A stretch of 64,000 nucleotides of DNA, taken from NCBI RefSeq assembly GCF_000195295.1, contig NC_015388.1, positions 62,001 to 126,000 of the forward strand. The letters run 5' to 3'. The position numbers and the translations under genes were made by a program. This document shows, piece by piece, positions 51,714-62,800 of this stretch (its first letter is position 1; every line of letters begins with the position of its first letter). Source of the stretch: Desulfobacca acetoxidans DSM 11109. Lineage in GTDB: Bacteria; Desulfobacterota; Desulfobaccia; Desulfobaccales; Desulfobaccaceae. The notes under the pieces are model-generated. The model saw only the letters and a program-made list of their open reading frames with translations. It was not told where the DNA came from and made no database searches.

Positions 51714-54700
51714 CTATTTTCGGCGGCGAACCACCTGCATCGACCAGCGGGTGTATTTGGCCGGGCCGGATCGATAATAACCCAGATCAGCAGCATATTT
51801 TTTAAAATAATTTTCGACATCTTTTGGAGTCAAGGCATATTCTAATAGTTCGATAGTATTCTTTCCGTTCGGTTCGAAAGAAATCTCATTAGAACCAATG
51901 GTCGCGGTACCATTTGGGCCCAGTCTCATAAGAACCTGTTCCAATTTGATTAAACCCTGTTCCTTAAGGTCCTGGAGAAATCCGGTGGCAGCATGGACGG
52001 CGGCGCCGAGTGTGCCTAAGTTAAATATTTTTCCTCCTGCTGGCGGATTCGGTTTCTCAATCTTGAGGTTTCCTATTCCATAGAGCAGGACTCTCTCTCT
52101 GGCGATCTTAATTGCCTGATCGCCAATTTTTCCACTCAGAATGCCCCCGCCTAGCACAACTTCGTTCATCTGATACAGGTCGTATAACAATGCGATTAAG
52201 TCTCCCAAATAATAACCGAACTTCTCTGCCAAGGACTCTACAAATTTTCCCGCTCCTTTCAGCTTCTCAAATTTTGTCGGATCATCTGCATTATCCGGCA
52301 GATCTAGAAGCGTGGCTATCCGCCAGGTTCCACGTTTCTCAATTTCTTCATCAAGTCTTTCCATGCCCTTCTTGTCTTGGGCGCGATAATACTTTCCAAT
52401 CGGAGCAAAAAACCGACCTTTTAATACGCTCTCTGACTCAGTCTGTTTCCTAACCCATCGTATAAGTTCTGCGTCGAATTCAAGGTTTGGTAGGGCCGCT
52501 AGATCCCTTAAGCCACATTCTTGGCGCAACTCTCGAGTGAAATTATCAAAACCGCATCTACTGTTGGGATCGGGTATTTGCTGACTTAAAGTCAAAATCA
52601 GGTCAAGTTCTTTGGGATTAAGCTTTTCGACCTGGAAAAATCGGCCGATCTCATGCATATACTTTGTGATAAGATTTGCCATGGTGTTTTGTGACAGGTA
52701 TGGGTTTGCCACCCCCTGGGGGAAATCCTGACCAACAGAAGCCGCGGCCGGAGCATGAATATCCAGGAGGATTTTTCCCCATTCATTCAATCCGGGTTCT
52801 ATTCGACCACCGGTAAATACCGCTCCCGCAGTGCCAGTGCCGATCTTAATAACCACCAGTTTTTGGTTTTTATCTTCTTCTCCTTTTGAATTTTTCTGCA
52901 ATTCCGGATCTTTTTGGAAATAATCCACGGCGCCCATGCCATCGGCATCACCGTCGTTGATAAGTCTTACTGAGGTTACATCGGCAAGCCATCTGAAAAC
53001 ATCTCCTTTCGAACTACATTTTTCCCGCCATATTTTTTGGAAATTACCGGCTACCTCAAGATTCATGATATCCTGGATTTGATTTTCGACGATCTTACCG
53101 GTTAAAGGAGGAAAATTTCTGAGGATACCACTCGTGCCGGCAACGAGATTATAACGCACCGGTCCAGGCCAGGAGATACCTATTCCAAGGAGTTTCCTCG
53201 GTTTTTTATCGGATGATTTCTGTTGGTGGCTCTTGAGAAATTCGCTATTTTCAAGAAAAAGAACCATCTGATCGATGAGTGAACGAAGCCATTCTCCAAT
53301 AGGCTCTTTTTTCGCATTAGAAACCGGCATGGCCGTGGATAACCGAAAGGATTCACTCTCTTCCTTGAAGGCGGACCGACCGTCGGCATGAATAAAATCA
53401 AATGTATAAAAATGGATTTTGATATTTGTTCCGCCGATATCAATCCCGAGGGAATATGGTTCTTCATTTCTCGGTTCGAAGTAAGTCTTAAGTTCTTTGG
53501 AAGTAGCGGCGATTCCGGGAGGGGTTAAAGGCGACGGCCGCAGGAATGGCAACGGTTGAACATTTGTATGGGCGCTATAATAGTCCCGGAGGTATTTTTC
53601 TTCTAACAAGGCATAGCAATTTTCTTGGCAGGCCTCATTAATCCGCTCTTTCCATGCCTCAGGAGTCATTAAATCATGTCCATTTCGGCATCTTCCATTA
53701 ATATTCCCATCCAATTCTCCCAGACCGAGCTCACAACCAAGGAACCCCCTGGAGACGCCTTGATTCAATACCATGGCGTGAACGTAATGAGAGATTAAAC
53801 TTATTTCGTCTTCGTTACATTTTGGGCAGAGATCTTTAGGAATAGAGATAATCTCTTGACTCAAACTATCGTCTACACCCTTATAAGTTATAGGGAGGCA
53901 CAAACAAGTTTCCGGTCGCAAACGATATACCGTATTGAGAAGTCTACGCAGGAGCGGAAATGGAAAGTAAAATTTCTGGCCTTTATGCAGTGCCAGCTTT
54001 TCTAATTGAAAATCTTCCTTGGCTCGCCTGAAGAGATGACAGAATAAAGACGCCGCCGACTCTTCTGGGAGAGGATTCTGCTGTCCGTCATCTTCCTTAC
54101 AATCATTGAATAATAGAAGTTCAGCGGCAATGACATCCCTCAGACGAACCTCAATAACCAATTCTTTGTTAGCTGCGGCATCAAAACAATTTGGCACGTC
54201 AATTTTTCTGAAATCGAAAAATTTAGGAAAATCAGATTCATTTCTTACCTTTTCAATATATTTTGGGATAAAATCCCTTAAGTCTTTGGCTTGATCCCGT
54301 CCAAAGGTAAATGAAATGCTATGATAGCGAGATTCTTTTTTTATTTCTTCTTCTTCTGTTATTTTCTCTACTGTATCTTTAAATCTATTTAGGTCGTCCG
54401 GTTTTATATTAAAAGCTGTAGTAAATCCCCAGGTATATGTTGGTCTTTTTATAGAGGGTTTGTCTGGACCTGGATAGTCTTTTATTTCATAGATTTCCTC
54501 GGCACTGAAAATCGCTTTAGCGTGTCGGATAAGATTAAATTCAGACCTCCCGATAATTACTGCAATCAAATCGCCCCGCAAATGTGAATGCCTCAGCCTC
54601 AAATCATCTTCCAAATGATCTTTATTTCGGTAGATTTTAAAGAGCGAGGCCAAAGAATATTTTTTTATATCATCTCTGCTCAGAAGGAAACAGGTTGCTT

Positions 54701-55544
54701 CCCCCCATTTCCGATCCACATCGGCGTTTACCGGCAAATTATTAATGACCCAGGTTTTATCATTCCCTGGGAGCATGTGATTCCTGGCCTCGTGGACTAC
54801 GCCGATGAGGTTGAGAGTATTTAATATTGAATTTTTACCTAACTCAAAACTATCTTCATATTTTCGGCATTGATCTGTGAAACTGACATCTCCGGTAAAC
54901 CGGGCATATTGCCCCGGAGACGATTGATAGCGGATAAAAAGGGTCACCAGGTCTACCACAGATTTTGGTATGTTAGGCAGGCGGCTGTCGAGTTCTTCCC
55001 GAGCGCGGGCGGCGCTATAGGCTTCCCAGAAAACCGGGCGGAAAAATTCAATCTGGGACAGGGCCAAAGACATGACCAACAACAATCCCATAGAAACCTT
55101 AACGTGAGGTTCACCTTCCAGATCAAGATGAATTTCAGTTAGTTTATCGAGGGCTTTTGCTAGATCGGCACAACCTTCGACAATATATTGAGCCGATCCT
55201 TTAAGTTTATCTTCTAGATACTTTTCATTCTTCCCGTCATGCACTTTTGAAAAAAGGGCCTTGAAATATAATAACAGGCGGAGAGTTCGAGCCAGGGCTG
55301 TCTTCCCTTCCAGCCGCATCTCGTACAAACCCTGAGATACATTTTTCAGTGGCTCCCCCTGGCTCAGGGCATCAATCCAGTGGTCGATTTCAGCCAAGAT
55401 TTTTTCTCTTTCATCAACCAAGTGATAAAAATCGCCCATTTCTGTACACAAAACGCCTTTGTAGGCCTCTCCCTCTTCGCGTACTACAACTAAGCGAAGA
55501 ATGTCCTTTTTATGATTGTTGAGCAAATGTTCAATAGTATTCAT
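51714..55544 (-). CDS. Giant fusion: unassigned ~690-aa region plus ROK-like sugar kinase
   Basis: A 1276-aa protein from the ATG at 55544, seven bases after AAGGG. Residues 1 to about 690 are mostly helical and match no family I know; near 600-650 they carry 'LCPKCNEDE' and 'GRCRNGHDL', a possible zinc site. From about 700 a ROK/ASKHA kinase follows: 'YSLGIDIGGTNIKIHFY' (phosphate 1), 'VRLINDGDADGMGAVDYF' with the catalytic-Asp motif near 863, 'VVIKIGTGTAGAVFTGGRIE' (phosphate 2), 'GLNEWGKI' and 'EVVLGGGILSGKIGDQAI' (adenosine). The ROK zinc motif CxCGxxGC is missing. ROK proteins are usually 300-400 aa, so this architecture is unusual. Upstream of glycan genes, it may phosphorylate a sugar. 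Confidence 0.72.
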   Translation of the reverse strand: MNTIEHLLNNHKKDILRLVVVREEGEAYKGVLCTEMGDFYHLVDEREKILAEIDHWIDALSQGEPLKNVSQGLYEMRLEGKTALARTLRLLLYFKALFSKVHDGKNEKYLEDKLKGSAQYIVEGCADLAKALDKLTEIHLDLEGEPHVKVSMGLLLVMSLALSQIEFFRPVFWEAYSAARAREELDSRLPNIPKSVVDLVTLFIRYQSSPGQYARFTGDVSFTDQCRKYEDSFELGKNSILNTLNLIGVVHEARNHMLPGNDKTWVINNLPVNADVDRKWGEATCFLLSRDDIKKYSLASLFKIYRNKDHLEDDLRLRHSHLRGDLIAVIIGRSEFNLIRHAKAIFSAEEIYEIKDYPGPDKPSIKRPTYTWGFTTAFNIKPDDLNRFKDTVEKITEEEEIKKESRYHSISFTFGRDQAKDLRDFIPKYIEKVRNESDFPKFFDFRKIDVPNCFDAAANKELVIEVRLRDVIAAELLLFNDCKEDDGQQNPLPEESAASLFCHLFRRAKEDFQLEKLALHKGQKFYFPFPLLRRLLNTVYRLRPETCLCLPITYKGVDDSLSQEIISIPKDLCPKCNEDEISLISHYVHAMVLNQGVSRGFLGCELGLGELDGNINGRCRNGHDLMTPEAWKERINEACQENCYALLEEKYLRDYYSAHTNVQPLPFLRPSPLTPPGIAATSKELKTYFEPRNEEPYSLGIDIGGTNIKIHFYTFDFIHADGRSAFKEESESFRLSTAMPVSNAKKEPIGEWLRSLIDQMVLFLENSEFLKSHQQKSSDKKPRKLLGIGISWPGPVRYNLVAGTSGILRNFPPLTGKIVENQIQDIMNLEVAGNFQKIWREKCSSKGDVFRWLADVTSVRLINDGDADGMGAVDYFQKDPELQKNSKGEEDKNQKLVVIKIGTGTAGAVFTGGRIEPGLNEWGKILLDIHAPAAASVGQDFPQGVANPYLSQNTMANLITKYMHEIGRFFQVEKLNPKELDLILTLSQQIPDPNSRCGFDNFTRELRQECGLRDLAALPNLEFDAELIRWVRKQTESESVLKGRFFAPIGKYYRAQDKKGMERLDEEIEKRGTWRIATLLDLPDNADDPTKFEKLKGAGKFVESLAEKFGYYLGDLIALLYDLYQMNEVVLGGGILSGKIGDQAIKIARERVLLYGIGNLKIEKPNPPAGGKIFNLGTLGAAVHAATGFLQDLKEQGLIKLEQVLMRLGPNGTATIGSNEISFEPNGKNTIELLEYALTPKDVENYFKKYAADLGYYRSGPAKYTRWSMQVVRRRK

Positions 55545-55566
55545 CACTCAGCCCTTCGCAAAACAT

Positions 55567-56244
55567 TCAATGCTTCTCATCGGACTTTGGTAATGGACTC
55601 TGCCCGGGCGAGGTTTGCATCAACCATAACGACAGCGTTCCCGTCAAGAGATACCTATGCAATCGCTGTTCATTGATCCAACAGACCCAAAATGCTAGGG
55701 CAAAAAAAACCGCTAAAAGTCGCCTCTCCGATGGAGAATTAGAGTAGTAGAAGAGATTCATAATAAATAAGAGAATAAAGCCTACCATCAGAACCTGGCA
55801 CAGCCGACGCTCAGCCCGGATTTTTAAGAGTCTGGGGACTTGGGTGGGCAGGATTATTCTCAGGTGATCTCGAATCACAAAGTCGCGAGGGAGGTCGGCG
55901 GGATTGATTGTTAAAGGAGGATAATTTAGTAGGCATAATAACTTATTATGTTCGGCAAGACATTCTTCTCGACATCTCTCTTCAAGCAGATCATACCTTT
56001 TGGCATTCATCAAGCCGATAGAAACCTCAAATAATCGGCCGGCAATCAACCCGGTGAAGTATGAGATCAGGATGACAAGGAGTAAATGATAAGGGGAAAA
56101 GAGGCTTACGGCCTGATTCGTAGTGAGAAATGTTGCCGTGTCCGAAGGTCCGAAAATTACCAGTACCAAACCTAAAAGTAGGATGGCGCCAGGAACAATA
56201 CGTGCCAGAAAGTCGTAGAAAAGCTGAGGAATCAACGTCCACAT
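55567..56244 (-). CDS. Four-helix membrane protein of unknown function
   Basis: About 225 aa from the ATG at 56244 (MWTLIPQLFYDFLAR); GGAG lies nine to twelve bases upstream. Two N-terminal helices (VPGAILLLGLVLVIFG; LLLVILISYFTGLIAGRLF) and two C-terminal helices (QVLMVGFILLFIMNLFYY; LLAVFFALAFWVCWI) flank a cytoplasmic-type segment of about 75 residues rich in charge and cysteine (EERCREECLAEHNKLLC). It lies 23 bases before the ROK-fusion gene and is surely cotranscribed, so it may anchor it. No family is recognised. Confidence 0.65.
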   Translation of the reverse strand: MWTLIPQLFYDFLARIVPGAILLLGLVLVIFGPSDTATFLTTNQAVSLFSPYHLLLVILISYFTGLIAGRLFEVSIGLMNAKRYDLLEERCREECLAEHNKLLCLLNYPPLTINPADLPRDFVIRDHLRIILPTQVPRLLKIRAERRLCQVLMVGFILLFIMNLFYYSNSPSERRLLAVFFALAFWVCWINEQRLHRYLLTGTLSLWLMQTSPGQSPLPKSDEKH

Positions 56245-56863
56245 CTCTCTTCTCTCCAAAGCGGCTTATTATCCTGATATTTCCAACTACGTATTGCTAT
56301 TTTACCGTGTGGCCAATGGATGCGATTATATAATGATTTAAATCGGAAATCAAACAAGAGCCGATGAAAGGGAAAGTTTCTTTTACCCTAACCGATATTT
56401 AAAGAATTGTCGACCAAGCCATCTAAGACTATATTTCTGTTGACAACAGAATTCTTTTTAGCATAGTCTACATGCAGAATAACTTCTAGACACGATAGAA
56501 ACCCTCGTTCTTTGAATACGTTACCTTAGTTTTAGTAAAAAATCGGTGGCTCAGGCCTTAGGGTAGGCGCTTACGGGTGCTCCCAACGTGCCGGCGATTA
56601 GGTCTGAACCCATCCCTCGGGGATTATCTGGCAAGAAACTCTTTTAAAGACTGAAAGCCTATGCCAGCAGGAAGCTGTTTGATGGAAAGAGATATCTGCC
56701 AGGTATGGGCCTGTCGGTGCTGGAGGGTGGGCACGGCGCAGCTTTCTTTGATCTATTCTCTCAGATAGCTGGAGTATTACGTCAGGTTTAATTAACTCTT
56801 TACGGGGTCAAAGCGGGACGGGATGCATTAGCATCTCACCTGAGAAAAAGGGAGGGGGAGGCA
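56245..56863. other. Divergent intergenic region upstream of the autotransporter
   Basis: About 620 bases. A TTGACA at about 56440 followed after 17 bases by CATAGT could be an autotransporter promoter; if so the leader is nearly 400 bases long. A short open frame (about 56645-56793, ending 'FDLFSQIAGVLRQV') has no start codon and may be a relic. A small hairpin GATGC-ATTA-GCATC is near 56822. I see no recognised riboswitch. Confidence 0.4.
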
Positions 56864-59800
56864 ATGGTTTCAAGAGAGAAGGTTAGGCGGCAATGGTTGC
56901 CGAGTATCCTGCTGGCCACCTGTGTTTTCTTAGGGTGTCTACCGTCTGTCGGTTGGGCTCAAGTGAGTTATTCCTGGATCGGCGGTCCCGGCACCCAGGA
57001 TTGGGGCAATGCGGCTCATTGGTCTCCCAGCACCCCTCCGGGTCCTCCCAATGCAGGGGACAGCGCTTTACTCTATGTGGGCGACGACAGTACGAAGGTG
57101 GCGAATTACTATAATATATTTGCCGAAGCCCCCCTTCTGGGCGGGGTCTATATCAACTCCGGACCTGCGGGGAGTATGACCCTCCTGCTGGAGCAGGCCG
57201 GTCTGGCTGGGCAACTGCGGGCAAATGAAGTCATTGTGGGGGACAAGGTACAGGGTCAAGTCGAACAGAGGGATGGAACCCTAACCGTGGCGGGGACCCT
57301 AGATATAGGTAATCCTGTCGGCAGTAATGGAACTTATACTATGACTGGCGGCGTTCTAGATACCGCCAATACGTATGTGGGGAATTTCGGTACCGGCGAT
57401 TTTTACCAAAATGGCGGCGCCCACACCGTGGCCAACGAATTGAACCTGGGTTACCAGGCAGGCAGCAACGGCACATATAACCTGGAAGGCGGCACGGTTA
57501 ACTCGCAACTACTCTTTGTCGGATATAATGGCGGGGGTGTCTTTCACCAAAACGGCGGGGACGTCGTTATTATTGACCATCTGGGGGTAGGTCGGGAGGC
57601 GGGCAGTACCGGTGAATATAATTTAAACAACGGTACCTTCACTACCTCAAACCTTTATGTGGGCTATGGCGGCACCGGTACCTTCAATAAGAATGGCGGT
57701 ACCCTCACCGTTAACGGCTTCATTTCCATGGCCGAAACAGCTACAGGCAATGCCATCTTTAATCTGGGCAGCGGCAGTCTGGCGGCTACCAACCTGGATG
57801 TCGGCCTGAATGGAGTGGGCGAATTTAATCAGAGCAGCGATACAACCCTGACGATCGGTTCCGGCGCCGCCTTTGGAATCTTGGGAGTCAACAGCCAGGC
57901 TGGAGTCAGTATATTTAATCAGCATGGCGGTGACACCACCGTCTTCGGCAATATCGAAGTGGGTCGGGAAACCAACAGTCAGGGGCAATACTACCTGCAC
58001 GGCGGCACCTTGACCGTCCACGATAGTCTCTATCTCGGGTATCAAGGTACCGGTATGTTCACTCAGACGGCTGGAACCCTCACAATTGCCAACTATATCA
58101 ATCTGGGTGACCGGCCGACTGGCAATGGCGTCTACAATCTGGAGGGCGGCAGCGTTACCGCTCAAGATCTTTTTGTGGGGACGGCCGGAGTTGGCCTCTT
58201 TAACCAATCAGGGGAGACCTCAAACGCCACCTTTAATAATAGTCTCAACCTGGTAAACGGCATATATGACCTGAGCGGCGGCAACCTTATCGCCCACAAT
58301 ATCAATGTCGGGGATGGCGGTACCGGGACCTTCAATCAATCGGGCAGTTCCACCGTGACCATCAGTAATTATCTGGGAATCGGCAGAAACGCCGGCGATA
58401 TCGGAACTTTTGAACTGACCAGCGGCACGGTCTCCTTTTCTCCGGCACCCGGTGCGATTGGCACGATGTTTTTGGGGGTAGCCGGCTCCGGAGTCTTCAA
58501 TCAATATGGCGGCACGGTTGACCTAACCGGGGGGACGCTTCAGATAGGGGTCGAAACAGGCGGTATCGGAACCTACAACCTGAGTGGCGGTCAACTCCAG
58601 GTCGGGACTCTTGATCTGGCAGTGGTTGGCCCCGCTACTCCCGGTACCGGCGTCTTTAACCTGTCCGAAACGGGAATTCTGACCGCTGAGACCATCAACC
58701 TGAATCCGGGAGGAACCTTCAATCAGACCGGCGGCACCCTGAATTATACCACCTTCAACCACCAGGGCGGCGATGTCCTGGGCGATCTGGAGAACCGCGG
58801 CGCCTATAACTATACCGGGGGGACTTTTTCCGGCCGTTTGCTGAACTTTGGCACCGTCAATTTCGCCGCCGATTTTACCGCAGGAAATGGCATGGCGCAC
58901 CTGGGCGCCGTACCTGTGACTTTGGACGGTGTTCTTAATGTTACCTGCAACGGCCTGGGGCTGGAGGTGGATCAAGGCGCCGTCTTTAATCAAACCGGTG
59001 GCACCCTCACCTCCACCGATACCATCATTGGCAACACCGGTGAAGGCACCTTTAATCAGAGCGGCGGAACGCACACGGTAGCCAATCCGACAACCCTCAT
59101 CCTGGGGGCCGCGGAATACAGCATCGGGACTTATAATCTCGAAAATGGCATCTTGCAGACCAATAATACAATTGTGGGGAATTTCGGCTCCGGCATTTTC
59201 AACCAGACGGGCGGCAGCCATAACGTCACCAATGATCTAAGCCTGGGCCGGGAGTTATTTAGTGATGGCATTTACAGCCTGGAAGGCGGCACGCTTTCGA
59301 CCCTCAACACCTACCTGGGATACGCTGGCATTGGCGGCTTCCAACAGACGGGCGCCGATACCGTCCACACCGTCGGCAATGCCCTGGTCTTGGGGCAAGA
59401 GCTTGGCGGCGCCGGCGCTTATAGCCTGGAAAATGGCCAGCTTAACACCGCTTATACCATGGTGGGCATAAACGGGCCCGGGGCCTTCCAACAGATTGGG
59501 GGCACCCATACCATCACCCTGGGGATGGGTCTGGCCGCTATCGTTGATACCAGCTATGGCGTGTACGAGCTTCAAAACGGCAACCTGATCATTACCGGGG
59601 TGCCGGCTACCTCAACCGGTGGATTCCTGGATATCGGCGAGACCGGCGAAGCAGCTTTTTCGCAGACCGGCGGTACCCTCCAGGTTTACGGGTCCATGAA
59701 CCTTGGTGTTTATGCCGGGAGCCTGGGTGAATATCAGATAACCGGAGGCACCCTGGAGGTGCTCAACGCCTACGTGCCGCCCAATCCCGATCCGGTTATC

Positions 59801-62800
59801 TACGGCGATATGTTTGTGGGGGACAACGGCACCGGCATCTTTACTCAATCAGGAATCAATACCACGGTTACGGTAAATAACCACCTGGGCATAGGTCGGG
59901 GACAAGCCGGTCAGGGAGAGTACAACCTTGATGGCGGGCAACTGACCACCGGCTATCTCTTCGTAGGCAATCAGGGGACCGGCGTCTTCAACCACGGGGC
60001 CGCAACCCACACCATTACCGGCAGCGGCTATGTAGGCAGTGATACCACCGGCACTGGCATCTATAATTTGAATCAGAACGGTATCCTGAATGTCACTGAT
60101 TCATTCGAGGTTGGCAACCCCGGCACCGGCACTTTCAATCAGTATGCCGGCTCCACTTTCACGACCGGCGCTCTTTTTGTAGGGGATGGCGTCGGTTTCT
60201 ATAACCAGTATGGCGGTGACACCACGGTAGCCGAACATTTAGGGGTCGGCCGCAGCGCCGGGGGGAATGGGCAATATCTCCTGCAGGGTGGAAACCTGAC
60301 AGTGGGAGACCTCTTTGTGGGCTATGAGGGTACCGGCACCTTCCGCCAGACGGGCGGCACCCACCAGGTAAATTGTTGTATTCATATCGGTCATGAAAAT
60401 ACCGGCATCGGCACCTACCTACTTGAAAATGGTAATCTCTTCGGGCAGCACACCCACGTGGGTATCAACGGAACCGGCATTTTCAGCCAGTCGGGCGGGA
60501 TCCATACCCTGACCGGGGATCTAACCCTGGCGGCGAATCCCGGCAGTCAGGGGACCTATAATCTGACCGGTGGAGACCTGACCGCAGCCAACATCTTCCT
60601 GAACGCCGGGGGGCTCTTTAACCAGACCGGCGGCAATCTCGCTTATACCACCTTCTATCATCAAGGCGGGGAGGTGCAGGGCAACCTGGTAAACCAGAGC
60701 GCCTATATCTACGACGGCGGTTTATTTAGCGGCCGTCTGCTGAACTATGGGGCGGGGACTGTCACCTTCAATGCCGACTTTATTGCGGCCGATGGCCTAG
60801 CCCACCACTCCAGCAACGCTATTACCCTGGCTGACAACCGCAGCCTTACCTTCAACGGCCAGGGTCTGACGGTGGATCAAGGGGCAATTTTTAACCAAAC
60901 CGGCGGCAGTCTGAACACGACCGACAGCATTATCGGCAACGCCGGGGTCGGAACCTTTGATCAGACCGGCGGCAGTCACACCATAAGCAACGCTCTGACC
61001 CTGGCTGCTACCGCGGGCAGCACCGGGACTTATAATCTTCAGGGAGGCACGCTTACAGCACCGGCAATCAATGTCAATGCGGGCGGGACGCTCAATCAGA
61101 CCGGAGGCACCTTGATACCTACCAATGCGTGCAGCATTGCACCCGGCGGCAGCTTCTCCCAAACCGACGGCATTGTCGACGGCACTAGCAACACTATCTT
61201 TCTTACCGAAGGAACGTGCACCCTCTCCGACAACGGCACCTTGAGACCCGGCGGCATCATGCGTATAGCTCCCGGCGGTTCATTTACCCAAAACGGTGGC
61301 ATCCTCGACGGTCTCAGCAACACCACCTTGATCACCGAAGGTATTTTCAATCTCAATAACGGCACCGTCAGACCGGGTAATGCCCTGGTAATCCAGAACG
61401 GTGGCGTTTTCAACCAGCTCGCGGGTCTGTTTGATGGGACAAGCAATACTATTTCTATCTTTGCAGGAACCTGTACCCTAGGTGGCGGAACGTATAACGC
61501 CGGAACCCTAAACCTATATACCGGAGGCAGTTTCCACTGGAATGGAGGAGATTTTAGTTACAATACCTTAAACCTGCAAGGTGGCAATTTCTATGGCGAT
61601 CTAAATAACCTTAACTTAATCAGCGGCTACGGGACAATTACCGGTAATGTCACCAACCAGGGTAATGTCAGTCCCGGTAACTCGCCCGGTGTCTTGAATA
61701 TCGTTGGCAGTTTCACTCAGACCGCCGCCGGTACCTATATCACGGAGATAGCTTCGGCCACCAGCTATGATCAGATCAACGTTACTGGCAACCCTGGTAC
61801 GGCTACTGTCGATGGTACCCTGACACCGGTATTGCTGGGAGGCTACACCCCGAGCTGGAATCAGGTATTTCCGGGAATAGTCAACGCTTCCGGCGGGGTG
61901 TTCGGGACTTTCAGCGACATTGATTCAATCCTCACTTGGAGAGTGCGGTATAACCAGACCAGCATCGACCTGATTGCCGGGAATCGCAACTTTGCCGACC
62001 CGGCCTTTCACCTGACGCCCAACCAATTAAATGTGGGGAATATGCTCAATCAGATTGCCGACACTGCTACCGGCGACCTGGGGGTCGTGTTGACCAACTT
62101 GGCGGAACTGCCTGACAATGCCGTGGGCAGCGCCTACCAGCAGATCACCCCGGACAAGGCCAGCACCCTGCCAGCACTAAGCCTGGCCGGCTCCATGATG
62201 CAGGGGCAGTCGATAGCCAATCGCCTGAGCTACCAACGCTGGCGGCAGGGGGGCTCGCCCACCCTGGCTGGAGGACGTCCGGGCTCCTTTAACCTGTCAT
62301 ACAACAATCTGGCCGGACTAATGCTGGCCTATAACAGCGCTGACCTCAGCGGGCTGATGAGCAGCTCCCGGATGCAGCCCGGATCCAGCGGCAATTGGGG
62401 CTTCTTCACCGATTTTGTCTCCTCCTTTGGGAAACAGGACACCACCACTGACCAGATCGGCTATGATTTTTCCATCTTCGGCTTCACTACCGGGATCGAC
62501 TACCGGTTCCGGGAAGATCTGGTCCTGGGCCTGGGAACGGGCTATTACCATACCGGGGCAACGTATAAGGGTTCCGGCGGCGACGCCGACATCAACAGCA
62601 TCCCCTTCTATGCCTACGGGGCCTTTACCCCTGGTTCATTTTACGCTCAGGGGTATGTCGGCTACACCCTCAACCTTTATAGTATGAACCGGGATTTTGT
62701 CTTCGGCGGCATTAACCGGCGGGCTACCAGTTCAGTCAATGGCAACCAGCTTAATGTTTCTCTCGAAACCGGCTATGATGTCAAACTGCCGTTTGCCACC

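Noticed and set aside
56245-56863. c-di-GMP riboswitch before the autotransporter
   Set aside because: The region has small hairpins but not the conserved core motifs of class I or II.
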